Assembly: GCA_026398135.1 (NCBI GenBank)
Contig: JAPLTN010000085.1
Location: 1-64,000, forward strand
Source: Verrucomicrobiota bacterium
GTDB lineage: Bacteria; Verrucomicrobiota; Verrucomicrobiia; Opitutales; Opitutaceae
Length of the DNA stretch: 64,000 nt
Direction: 5' to 3'
Part shown: piece by piece, positions 9,801-16,225 of the stretch
Layout of the letters: every line of letters begins with the position of its first letter
Numbering within the stretch: position 1 is the first letter of the stretch
Notes under the pieces: generated by a model
Databases searched by the model: none
Seen by the model: the letters and a program-made list of their open reading frames with translations, nothing else
Told to the model about the DNA's origin: nothing
Made by a program: the position numbers and the translations under genes

Positions 9801-9978
9801 CCTCCAGACCATAAACAACCAAAGGGCTGCACACCGACCAGAAGGATTCGCCCGGCGTGCCGCCCGCCCCGCATGAAGCCGCCAGCACTCGGCCGGTGCG
9901 GTCGAGGACGAGCGCCTCGCCCTCCACCACCGAGGCCAGCAGGGCGAGCGTAGCCGCTAGTTTATCCTTCGAATCCAT
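6859..9978 (-). CDS. BarA-like hybrid histidine kinase with phosphorelay modules (PAS x3-HisKA-HATPase-REC-REC-Hpt)
   Basis: A phosphorelay kinase of 1039 residues. PAS domains lie at about 15-100, 120-235 and 240-365, followed by a coiled coil (about 368-412). HisKA carries His420 in MSHEIRTPINGVMGM, and HATPase_c lies at about 515-640. Receiver 1 (about 652-770) is weak (candidate Asp707). Receiver 2 (about 788-905) is canonical with Asp838 in LMDCQMPEMDG. A C-terminal Hpt domain has His972 in MHSLKSAAGNF. All steps of a His-Asp-His relay are therefore present in one chain. It heads the sensory cluster and overlaps the next kinase by one base. No membrane segment is visible. The second PAS has a LOV-like GPDTD stretch but lacks the flavin-binding Cys. 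Confidence 0.9.
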   Translation of the reverse strand: MDSKDKLAATLALLASVVEGEALVLDRTGRVLAASCGAGGTPGESFWSVCSPLVVYGLEELLAGRRPDYERVYDREEETGVRWFRLRAVPCALAPGAVALVTQTEVTVAHEAAAREQARLALVASKTTNGVVITDAFGRVEWVNEGFTRLSGYTLSEVVGRKPGTVLQGPDTDPKTIARIHASLTAGESVEADILNYRRDGTAYWLHTKIDPLIDAQGRVDGFIAIQSDASARHQAEVMQRAILASVRVAIIATDVNGLISVFNNSAETLLGYPAAEVVGLCTPARFHDPLELARRAEQMSKLDEPLCAPDFEVWFRMARDHGQSDEREWTFLTRAGRRVPVRLIVTAMRDGRGAPIGYLGLARRVDEQQAAELALKAAQEASQHMNAQIQEAVGMAHEMARQAKAASTAKSMFLANMSHEIRTPINGVMGMIGLLLDTKLDAEQRGFAETARLSGENLLHLVNDVLDFSKIEAGKLELESIDFDLVELVEDALELLALRAHERNLELAAVFAPGTPRRVVGDPGRIRQIIVNLVANAVKFTERGEVVVRIGTRAREGAEPMLSLAVADTGVGIPPERVTSLFQPFTQVDSSTTRRYGGTGLGLAISRQLVELMGGELSLQSRVGQGSTFTVLLPLPERPEPVRGAPPAWIGRNIVLIEPHRPTADQVCMLLDASGARCEVFSSVAAVIDLLSAPGGSGYEVVLLSDRTPGADEAMAAAIASRPDGRLGVPVIVLSSLAGRVALPGARAVVSKPVRRANLHRTLAEVFSPAVAVAAPAPRLPANRTGWRLLLVEDNSINQRVALAILARLGYRADAVANGREAVTALARAPYDLVLMDCQMPEMDGYEATRAVRGPESTALNPKIPIVAMTANALTGDRERCLEAGMNDYLSKPINAKALAECLALHLSTLSSPAAPRAALDWKEYLERMGGDSVLAAEMLVQFCREISDYQVRARAARTEGDLVTLGRAMHSLKSAAGNFSAKNLRLAASEVEAAVAQGLDLANVFTALEDELKAVLDDAARHIQNESPASSPTPHPS

Positions 9979-10404
9979 GGTGTCCGCTAGGATTGCCCAC
10001 GTGCCGCGGGCAGGGCCGACTCTGAAACCCGCGATATTGCCAAGGCAGAGCCTGGGGCCGATGCGGGCAGCGGGCTAAACGAGGTTAAAAACATGGAGTT
10101 AAACGACAGGAGGATATTCGCGACATGGTCACATCGGCACAGCCCGGTTTCGCTTAACCCCGAAATCTTGGATGAACTCCTCGTTGATAAAAAAGCGACC
10201 CTGCCGGACGCAGTTCCCCGCTCCATTTTCGGGTACTTACCTCGCGCGTGAGCAGAAAGCCGGACTTGGCCAGGGACGGCCAACGCTACACAAATCGTCA
10301 GATGTGAGTAAACTATGTGCCATTTGATCGGATGGCCGTCCCCGGCCAATGCAGCTCAACTTGAAAGCGAACTGGAATTTAAACGTCCACTTGACCGTCC
10401 CTTT
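9979..10404. other. Non-coding stretch between divergent kinase and toxin-antitoxin genes
   Basis: I see no convincing gene in these 426 bases. The stretch should contain the leftward promoter of the kinase cluster, but no clear sigma-70, sigma-28 or sigma-54 element is recognisable. The right half holds the palindromic repeat at 10266-10349, listed separately. Confidence 0.5.
10266..10349. repeat. Palindromic repeat, copy A
   Basis: The left arm contains TTGGCCAGGGACGGCCAACG (from 10266) and the right arm ends in GGCCGTCCCCGGCCAA (10334-10349). The arms pair imperfectly and enclose about 40 bp. A second, better-conserved copy is at 11172-11252, on the other side of the toxin-antitoxin genes. 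Such GC-rich paired arms are typical of REP/MITE-like dispersed repeats. Confidence 0.7.
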
Positions 10405-10431
10405 CATGTGCTACATTACTCGTAGCACATG
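10405..10431. promoter_or_regulatory. Operator of the toxin-antitoxin operon overlapping the start codon
   Basis: A perfect 10-bp inverted repeat, CATGTGCTAC (10405-10414) and GTAGCACATG (10422-10431), is separated by 7 bp. The right half contains the antitoxin ATG (10429-10431). Phd/YefM-type antitoxins autoregulate by binding palindromes at their own promoter, so this is very likely the operator. Binding here would block initiation directly. Confidence 0.75.
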
Positions 10432-10674
10432 AAAACCGCCACTGTCCGCACCTTGCGGAATGATTACGCGAAGCTCCTTCGCCGGGTGGAAGCCGGGGAA
10501 GAAATCATCATCTCCCGTCGGGGGGTCGCCGTCGCCAAACTCGTCCCCGCTCAAATTAAAGATTCCAAGGTCGATTGGGCAAACAGCGCCACATTTCAAC
10601 TGCTTGGGAGCGAAAAGCCTTTGTCGGCGGAAGAGAGTCTGACGCTGATCAAGGATGCGCAGGGCAACTGGTGA
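10429..10674 (+). CDS. Type II antitoxin, Phd/YefM family
   Basis: A small DNA-binding antitoxin of 81 residues. The N-terminal half has the Phd/YefM pattern: VRTLRNDYAKLLRRVEAGEE, then IIISRRGVAVAKLVP, the usual beta-strand/dimer core. The C-terminal part (about 50-81) would be the toxin-neutralising tail. It ends at TGA 10672-10674, 6 bp before the ATG of the PIN toxin. The start codon sits inside a perfect palindrome, consistent with autoregulation. The pair lies between two copies of a palindromic repeat and near signalling and motility operons it has no obvious link to, which suggests lateral acquisition. Confidence 0.85.
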   Translation: MKTATVRTLRNDYAKLLRRVEAGEEIIISRRGVAVAKLVPAQIKDSKVDWANSATFQLLGSEKPLSAEESLTLIKDAQGNW

Positions 10675-10680
10675 TTGGAC

Positions 10681-11106
10681 ATGCTCTGCGCGGACACAAG
10701 TTTCCTGTTTTCGCTTTACCGCCGCGACGACCATTCGGAAGAGGCGCACGCGCAGTTGTCCAAGGCCGCGCAGCCTTTGCTGCTCTCGGCGTTGAACGAG
10801 TTTGAACTGGGCAACGCCCTCCGTTTTGCCGAGTGCCGCGGGTTGATCCCGCCGGGATCTGCCCGCTTGCGGCTGGAAGCGCTGGCCATTGATCACGCCG
10901 CCGGCCGATGGCGGCGCAGCGAAGTTCCGCTCGTCGAGATCGTCGCCGAAGCCGGCCGCCTGTCTGATGCGTTTACGCAAACCGGCGGTCACCGAGCCTT
11001 CGACATCCTGCATGTGGCGCACGCCCGCCTCGCCAGTCCCGAGCGATTCCTGAGCTTCGACACCAATCAGCTCCGGCTCGCTAAGGCCGCCGGGGTGCGA
11101 TGCTGA
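10681..11106 (+). CDS. VapC-type PIN-domain ribonuclease toxin
   Basis: A toxin of 141 residues with a PIN nuclease fold. The acidic metal-binding residues are visible: Asp5 in CADTSFLF, Glu40/Glu42 in NEFELGNALRF, Asp108 in FDILHVAHA and Asp127 in LSFDTNQ. PIN toxins of this type cleave RNA and are held inactive by the cognate antitoxin. I chose ATG 10681 rather than TTG 10675, because the latter would abut the antitoxin stop and adds only two residues. All catalytic positions are present, so the module looks intact. It converges on the flagellin gene. Confidence 0.87.
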   Translation: MLCADTSFLFSLYRRDDHSEEAHAQLSKAAQPLLLSALNEFELGNALRFAECRGLIPPGSARLRLEALAIDHAAGRWRRSEVPLVEIVAEAGRLSDAFTQTGGHRAFDILHVAHARLASPERFLSFDTNQLRLAKAAGVRC

Positions 11107-11111
11107 TTCGC

Positions 11112-11292
11112 TAGTTCTACTTTGTTAAACCCTGTTGAGGAGTTCCCACCGCATGTGCGCTTCACCATTTTTTGGCCGGGGACGGCCAACGCTACAAAAG
11201 AAACAAGCCATTGTACTCGTTGGAAAATGTAGAGTTGGCCGTCCCCGGCCAATCTCCGAGGGCTTTTTGCGCACTTTAACAAAGTAGAACTA
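11112..11292. repeat. MITE-like element: 18-bp terminal inverted repeats enclosing palindromic repeat copy B
   Basis: The outer ends are perfect 18-bp inverted repeats: TAGTTCTACTTTGTTAAA at 11112-11129 and its exact complement at 11275-11292. Nested inside at 11172-11252 are two 25-bp arms, starting TTGGCCGGGGACGGCC and ending GGCCGTCCCCGGCCAA, that pair with one mismatch. The element fills the gap between the convergent toxin and flagellin genes and could act as a transcription terminator in both directions. No coding sequence is present. Mobility is inference from the terminal repeats and the second copy at 10266-10349. Confidence 0.7.
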
Positions 11293-11323
11293 CGACGTGT
11301 CTGGATTTAGAAACGAATCGGGC

Positions 11324-12202
11324 TCAGCCCCGGCCGAGCAGTTTAAGGATGTTGCCGGAGGCGTCGCGCGCCTGGGCGAGCATGGCATTGTGGCTCTCGG
11401 AAAGGATTTGCAGACGCGACAGGGAGGTGACTTCCGCCGCGATGTCCGCATCGCGGATGGCGGATATCGCCGCCTCCTGGTTGGTCTTGGCGGTGGTGAC
11501 CACGCCCGAGGCAAATTCCAGGCGGCTTTGCACCGCGCCGATGGTGGCGGCGCCGCTGCTCGCCTGATCCAGCGCGGTGTTCAGCGCGGCGGGAATACCG
11601 GCGGTGTTGAGGTTAAAGGTATAGGCGCCGGTGGCGTCTTGCTTGATCAGGTCGCCAATCGCCCCGATGCGGAAATTCAGGGTGGGCAGGGCCAGCTGTT
11701 CATCGGCTTGCAAACCGATGGAGAGCGACTCGCCGCTGGACGGGCCGAACAGCGCTTTGTCGTTAAATTTGGCGGTGGGTTGATCGACGCCGACCGTGCC
11801 GCCGATCTCGGCCGTGCTTCCGCCAATGCTTTGACGCATCTGGTCCTGAAGCTGGGTAAATTCTGCCTGGTAGAGCGAGCGGTCCTTCGCGTTTTGCAGA
11901 TTGTTACTGGCCAGCGCGGTGATCTCGCCCATGCGGGTGAGGATTTTGCTGATCTGGCCGAGCTGGCCGGAGGTCACCTGCATGCGGCTGATGCCGTTTT
12001 GGAGGTTTACCTGCACCGCGCTGAGCCGGGTTTGCTGGGCATCGAGCTTGGCGGCCTGGCCCAGGCCGGCGGAATCAACGGCGGGACGATCAATACGCTG
12101 CCCCGAGGAGATGCGGGCGGAAACGCTATCCGACTTGGGCTGCAGGCGCGCCAGACCGGCGGCGAGACTGAGCGATTGCTGGGTGAGATTGAGCGAAGAC
12201 AT
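11324..12202 (-). CDS. fliC: Flagellin
   Basis: The filament subunit, 292 residues. The N-terminal D0/D1 helices (about 1-135) include SARISSGQRIDRPAVDSAGL and the C-terminal D1/D0 helices (about 215-292) include the usual ...SRLQILSESHNAMLAQA. The variable middle is short (about 75 residues), so the filament surface is minimal. It is the last gene of a 12-gene flagellar operon, 27 bp after csrA. The 5' leader (GTCCGCCATTTTTTACCGCC before ATG) contains no GGA, the core of a CsrA site, although csrA and fliW precede it. No strong intrinsic terminator follows; the palindromic element at 11112-11292 may serve. Confidence 0.93.
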   Translation of the reverse strand: MSSLNLTQQSLSLAAGLARLQPKSDSVSARISSGQRIDRPAVDSAGLGQAAKLDAQQTRLSAVQVNLQNGISRMQVTSGQLGQISKILTRMGEITALASNNLQNAKDRSLYQAEFTQLQDQMRQSIGGSTAEIGGTVGVDQPTAKFNDKALFGPSSGESLSIGLQADEQLALPTLNFRIGAIGDLIKQDATGAYTFNLNTAGIPAALNTALDQASSGAATIGAVQSRLEFASGVVTTAKTNQEAAISAIRDADIAAEVTSLSRLQILSESHNAMLAQARDASGNILKLLGRG

Positions 12203-12229
12203 GGCGGTAAAAAATGGCGGACGGGGATA

Positions 12230-12496
12230 TCAGGGTTTGGCGACGGAGCCGACTGGGGGCGCGAGGCGCGGCAGCGCGGGCAGGCGGGAGCCAAGGGCAC
12301 CGGCACCGGCATGCGACATGGCGGCGGCCTGGTTGTTGGCGGCGAGTTCGAGCAGGACTTCCTTGCGCACGATGGAAATCTCGCGCGGAGCCTGGATGCC
12401 GATCTTCACGACGTCTCCATCGATCCGGGTAATGCGGATTTCGATGTTGTCGCCGATGACGATGGCTTCGTTTACCTTTCGGGTGAGGACGAGCAT
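12230..12496 (-). CDS. csrA: Carbon storage regulator CsrA
   Basis: An RNA-binding translational regulator of 88 residues. It starts [20 protein letters not shown] and has the VRKEVL stretch with the Arg of the GGA-binding surface (R44 region). Residues beyond about 60 form an alanine- and proline-rich tail longer than in the typical 61-75-residue protein. CsrA usually represses flagellin synthesis and is antagonised by FliW. Here the order fliW-csrA-fliC encodes all three partners in a row, with spacers of 15 and 27 bp. Confidence 0.93.
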   Translation of the reverse strand: MLVLTRKVNEAIVIGDNIEIRITRIDGDVVKIGIQAPREISIVRKEVLLELAANNQAAAMSHAGAGALGSRLPALPRLAPPVGSVAKP

Positions 12497-12511
12497 GGCT
12501 GGAGGGTGGGG

Positions 12512-12949
12512 TCAGCTCGCGGTGACGAGCGGATGACGGGCGCTGAACTGGGTGTGGTTGGCGACGACGACCTGGCGGGCGACGCCCGTGTGCCGATTGA
12601 TAATAATCGGTCCGACAAGATTGACGTTAGCGGTGGAGGCCTGGTCACGGACGGTGACTATGTTGAGCACCAGGGCGTCGGACGAGTCGATAATGCCGAG
12701 CGCGGTCGCATCGTCGTCAAATAGTTCGGGCGCGTAGTCGGGCAGCAAGCCGATGGGGTCGATCACCACGAAGTGCAGCGGCGAAGGACCGTGGAGACGG
12801 AGCCATTGAAACGGGAGCTGATCGGCGAAGTGGAAGACCTCGCCGCGGCGGTGTTCGGGGAAACCCACGATTCCGTTTGGGAATGTGAGTTCGAGCGCCG
12901 GTGGGGCTACAGGGGTTGCCTGCAGGGTGGATTCGTCTAGGACTTTCAT
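12512..12949 (-). CDS. fliW: Flagellar assembly factor FliW
   Basis: A beta-barrel regulator of 145 residues that binds either flagellin or CsrA. Family features include FPNGIVGFPEHRRG near residue 23, the central FVVIDP and the C-terminal LVGPIIINRHTGVARQVV. Free FliW sequesters CsrA when flagellin is exported, allowing flagellin translation; this partner switch is known from Bacillus and Campylobacter. It lies between flgL and csrA with gaps of 29 and 15 bp. Confidence 0.92.
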   Translation of the reverse strand: MKVLDESTLQATPVAPPALELTFPNGIVGFPEHRRGEVFHFADQLPFQWLRLHGPSPLHFVVIDPIGLLPDYAPELFDDDATALGIIDSSDALVLNIVTVRDQASTANVNLVGPIIINRHTGVARQVVVANHTQFSARHPLVTAS

Positions 12950-12978
12950 AGGGTAATAAAAAGGGGGACGGGGAAAAG

Positions 12979-13875
12979 TTACTTCAGGTAATCGAGGAGC
13001 GACATCTTGAGCATGGTGGATCCGGAACTCAGCGCGGCCTCGTAGGCCTGGGTGGTCTGGTTGAGCCGGACGATGGTGCTGGTAAGATCGACGTCGGCGT
13101 CGGCCGAGATGGCCGTTTCAATGCTATCGAGCCGGGTGCGTTGCTGGGTCTGGGCGACCTCGATGCGCAGCTGGATCGCGCCGTGTTCGCTGAGCGAGGA
13201 GACGAGCAGGTTTTCCGAGGTATCGAGACCGGCGCGGGTGGCCTGGGTGGCGTTGGTATCGCCGGCATTGAGGGCGTCGCGCAGGGCGACAAGCTGGTTC
13301 ATGAAATCGGCGAGGCCGGAGTTGGTGGCGGCGTCGGGCGTGGGCTGGATGCTCGCGCCGTCGGCGAGGGGCACCGAGACGCGGCCGGCATCGCCGACGT
13401 AGGCGACGGCGGTGATCTTGCCGTCGGCGTCGCGGGTGGCGGTGAAGGGAGGGGTATCCACGGCGGTGCCGCCGAAGACGTAGTCGTTGCGAAAGCGGGT
13501 GTTTCCGCTGGTGGCGGCCTGCTCCAGGAGTTGGTCCACTTCGGAGGCGTAGGCTTGCATGGCCGAGGTGCCGAGATTGCCGGTGCCCATCACGGCGAGT
13601 TCGCCGGCGCGGTCGGAGAGCTTTTTGAACTGGTCGAGGCCGCTGTAGGAGGTTTTTGAATATTCCAGGGCGGCGTCGGCGTTGCGCGCGTATTGCGAGA
13701 CGCTGGCGCGCTCCATCTGGGCGGAAATGACGCGGGCGGCGGCGGCAGGGTCGTCGCTTGGCTTGAAGATGCGCTGGCCGGTGGCGACCTGGTTCTGCAG
13801 CTCGGCCTGCTGAGTGCTCAGCCGTTGCAACTGGGCCAGGACGTTGTCCGAGGTGGAGGCGGTGGAGATGCGCAT
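12979..13875 (-). CDS. flgL: Flagellar hook-associated protein 3 (FlgL)
   Basis: A hook-filament junction protein of 298 residues. The N-terminus MRISTASTSDNVLAQLQRL and the GQRIFKPSDDPAAAARV stretch are typical of FlgL, and a flagellin-like C-terminal helix ends at SLLDYLK. It follows flgK by 17 bp in the operon. The leader reads TTACCCTTACCGCC before the ATG, with no Shine-Dalgarno sequence. Confidence 0.93.
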   Translation of the reverse strand: MRISTASTSDNVLAQLQRLSTQQAELQNQVATGQRIFKPSDDPAAAARVISAQMERASVSQYARNADAALEYSKTSYSGLDQFKKLSDRAGELAVMGTGNLGTSAMQAYASEVDQLLEQAATSGNTRFRNDYVFGGTAVDTPPFTATRDADGKITAVAYVGDAGRVSVPLADGASIQPTPDAATNSGLADFMNQLVALRDALNAGDTNATQATRAGLDTSENLLVSSLSEHGAIQLRIEVAQTQQRTRLDSIETAISADADVDLTSTIVRLNQTTQAYEAALSSGSTMLKMSLLDYLK

Positions 13876-13892
13876 GGCGGTAAGGGTAACTA

Positions 13893-15311
13893 TCAGCGAA
13901 CGAGTTGATTGACGACGACATCGAGCATGCCGTCGATAATGCCGATCATACGGGAAGAGGCCTCGAAAGCACGCTGGTATTTCAACAAGTCGGCCATTTC
14001 TTCATCCATCGAAACCCCGCTGATGCCCTGGCGCTGGGTGCGAACCAGGGCCTCGATGTTTTTCTGGTCTTCGAGGCGGCCATCGGTGCTGGAGACGGTG
14101 CGGCCAAAGCCGCTGACCACGCCGGAATAATACTGGGCGAAGGTGCCGTCGATGCGGTCGCCGGAGGCGGTGGCAAACTTGGCCGAGGCCAGGGCGGCGA
14201 CCGCTTTGGCCAGGGAGTTGTCACCAGCGGAGCCGCTATCCGAAGACTTGAGGGCGACGGGGGTCACTCCGGCATCGAGCGCGATGGTGGCCGAGGGCGT
14301 GGTGGCGTTGAAGGTAAAGAAGTCGCCGGTGGCGCCCGTGGGGTTGTAGGCGGCGTTGACGGATTCGGCGAGCTGGCCGGCGAACGCGCCGATGGAGTCG
14401 CGCAGGTTCTGGATCGTGGTATCGCGGGCGTTGAGCAGGCCCTTGATCGTGCCGGAGCTGAGCGCGATGGGCGTGGCGGCGGTGCCGGCGGTGAGCTGGG
14501 TGCCGTCGAAGGCGATGGCGTTGGTCACGCTGGCGAGGCTCACCAGCACGAGGGGGGCGCCGGATGCATCGCGCACAAACACATCGACCTGGCCATCCTG
14601 GGTAGCGTTCGGCCGGGTTTCGGCGCCGATCTTGGCCGCGAGTTTTTCGATGGCGGCCTGGCGGCGGTCGCGCAGATCGACGGCGGTGCCGGGATTATCA
14701 AGTTCGAGGCCACCGATCTGGCTGTTGAGCTCGGCCACGGAGAGAAGCAAATCGGAGGTGGCGCCGGTCTCGCTGGCAATCTGGGTGTCGATATCGTCCT
14801 GAATCTGGGATAACCGGCCATCGGTGACCTGGAAGCGGTCGGCCATGATGGAGGCGCGCTGGACCAGGTTTTGGCGTTCGCCGAGGTCGGTGGGGCGGGC
14901 GGCGAAGGCCTGGAAGGCGTTGAAAAACTCGCTGACCACGCCGGCCAGGCCGCTGCCGGAGGCGATGACGTCCTGGGCCCCGTCGGTGCGCTGGATGGAT
15001 TCGCCGAGGGCGGCCTGGGCTTTGGCATTGGCCTCGGATTCGGAGGTCAGCGCGGCGGTGCGGCCGATTTCGCGGCTCAGCTGCTGATCGACGAGGGTAT
15101 CGCGGAGCTGTTGAATGGATTGGGCTTCGACGCCGAGGGACTTGGGACCGGCGGGAGTCAGCACCGAACCGCGATCCGCGATCAGCACCCGCTGGCGAGA
15201 GTAGCTGGCGTTGTTGACGTTGGCCAGATTGCTACCCGCGATTTCCACCGCCCGGGCCTGGGCATTCAGGGCGGTGACGTTTTGGCTGAGGCTGCCGAAT
15301 AGTCCGGACAT
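13893..15311 (-). CDS. flgK: Flagellar hook-associated protein 1 (FlgK)
   Basis: A hook-filament junction protein of 472 residues. The start MSGLFGSLSQNVTALNAQAR is followed by IAGSNLANVNNASYSRQRV, the conserved rod/hook-protein N-terminal motif. The C-terminus (SGVSMDEEMADLLKYQRAFE) is also conserved. The frame is open further upstream, but the added residues are a proline/arginine-rich translation of the flgN 3' region, so ATG 15311 is the start. Its chaperone gene flgN lies directly upstream. Confidence 0.94.
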   Translation of the reverse strand: MSGLFGSLSQNVTALNAQARAVEIAGSNLANVNNASYSRQRVLIADRGSVLTPAGPKSLGVEAQSIQQLRDTLVDQQLSREIGRTAALTSESEANAKAQAALGESIQRTDGAQDVIASGSGLAGVVSEFFNAFQAFAARPTDLGERQNLVQRASIMADRFQVTDGRLSQIQDDIDTQIASETGATSDLLLSVAELNSQIGGLELDNPGTAVDLRDRRQAAIEKLAAKIGAETRPNATQDGQVDVFVRDASGAPLVLVSLASVTNAIAFDGTQLTAGTAATPIALSSGTIKGLLNARDTTIQNLRDSIGAFAGQLAESVNAAYNPTGATGDFFTFNATTPSATIALDAGVTPVALKSSDSGSAGDNSLAKAVAALASAKFATASGDRIDGTFAQYYSGVVSGFGRTVSSTDGRLEDQKNIEALVRTQRQGISGVSMDEEMADLLKYQRAFEASSRMIGIIDGMLDVVVNQLVR

Positions 15312-15354
15312 GGCGGGGAGTGGGTTTGGAGGGAGGTTGACGCGGACCGGAAAC

Positions 15355-15852
15355 TCAGCCGGTGGCTTGCAGGGCGGCGGCGGGGCCCGAGATGTTGCCC
15401 ATGCGACCGGAGGGGGCGTAGGTGCGGGGCCGGGCGGCGGGGTGCAGGGTGGCGAGCGCCTCGCGATGGAACTCGACCGCGCGGGAGAGGATGGAGTGGT
15501 TCTGGCGGGCACGGCGGCGGACGCGGTGCAGCAGGTGGTTGATCTCGTCGATCAAGGCCCCGAGGAGCGGGCGCTGATCGGCGGGGAAAAACTCCAGCAG
15601 GCGGCGCAAACTGGCGTCGGCGGGCTGGTCGTGGGCAAGGGCGAAGCGCACGACCCAGGCCTCGCGGGACTCGCGGTTGCGCGCGGTCTCGGCGGCGAGT
15701 TGCTCGATGGCGAGCGAGGTCTCGGCCACGGCCTGGGCCTCGCGGCGCCAGAGTTGGTTTTGCTGCTCATCAAACAGCGCAAGCAAGCCGCCATAACCGG
15801 CGAGCTCGGCGCGGAGCAGTTCCACAAGGGGAAGAAAAGGCAGGGAGTGCAT
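15355..15852 (-). CDS. flgN: FlgN-like flagellar export chaperone
   Basis: A mainly alpha-helical protein of 165 residues. The long N-terminal helix (ELLRAELAGYGGLLALFDEQ), the central LIDEINHLLHRVRRRARQN and the location immediately before flgK and flgL fit FlgN, the export chaperone that holds these junction proteins unfolded. Sequence similarity in this family is low, so context carries much of the weight. The ATG overlaps the stop of the rod-binding gene as TAATG. Confidence 0.7.
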   Translation of the reverse strand: MHSLPFLPLVELLRAELAGYGGLLALFDEQQNQLWRREAQAVAETSLAIEQLAAETARNRESREAWVVRFALAHDQPADASLRRLLEFFPADQRPLLGALIDEINHLLHRVRRRARQNHSILSRAVEFHREALATLHPAARPRTYAPSGRMGNISGPAAALQATG

Positions 15853-16205
15853 TACGTTTCGTCGTCCGAAGACGCGGGTGAAAGTTGACGGGAGATGACG
15901 CTGGCCAGGCCGAGGCCGCCGCCTTGGGAGACGGAGTTGGCCAGCACATCGGTGAGCATGTAGCCATAGACGCCGCCGCCACTGCTGCCGGGGCCGGCCT
16001 TGCCGCCCATGGAGCCGTTCATCATCGGCTCGATCGCCGGGGCGAGCAGCTGGCGAACAAGGATGGCCTCGAATTGTTGCGCGGCCTTGGTGACTTCGGC
16101 CGGGGTGGGCTTGGGCGCCGCGCCCGAACCCGACTCCGCCTGATCCTTCCGGCCAGTTTGGTTGGCGACGGAAGGGGTAAGCGAGGAGATGGCGGAAACA
16201 TTCAT
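15852..16205 (-). CDS. flgJ: Rod-binding protein, FlgJ N-terminal domain only
   Basis: A protein of 117 residues matching the N-terminal rod-binding half of FlgJ: AAQQFEAILVRQLLAPAIEP, then glycine-rich VYGYMLTDVLANSVSQGGGLGLA. The C-terminal peptidoglycan hydrolase domain of the enterobacterial protein is absent, as in many other phyla, so a separate lytic enzyme must open the wall for the rod. The stop codon overlaps flgN, and flgI lies 20 bp upstream. Confidence 0.82.
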   Translation of the reverse strand: MNVSAISSLTPSVANQTGRKDQAESGSGAAPKPTPAEVTKAAQQFEAILVRQLLAPAIEPMMNGSMGGKAGPGSSGGGVYGYMLTDVLANSVSQGGGLGLASVISRQLSPASSDDET

Positions 16206-16225
16206 GGCAAATTCTGGGAAACGAA

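Noticed and set aside
7258-9876. 872-codon plus-strand open frame opposite the large hybrid kinase
   Set aside because: It is antisense to a gene with complete kinase, receiver and Hpt motifs; its translation is rich in Arg, His and Gln with no recognisable domain. Long antisense frames are expected in GC-rich DNA.
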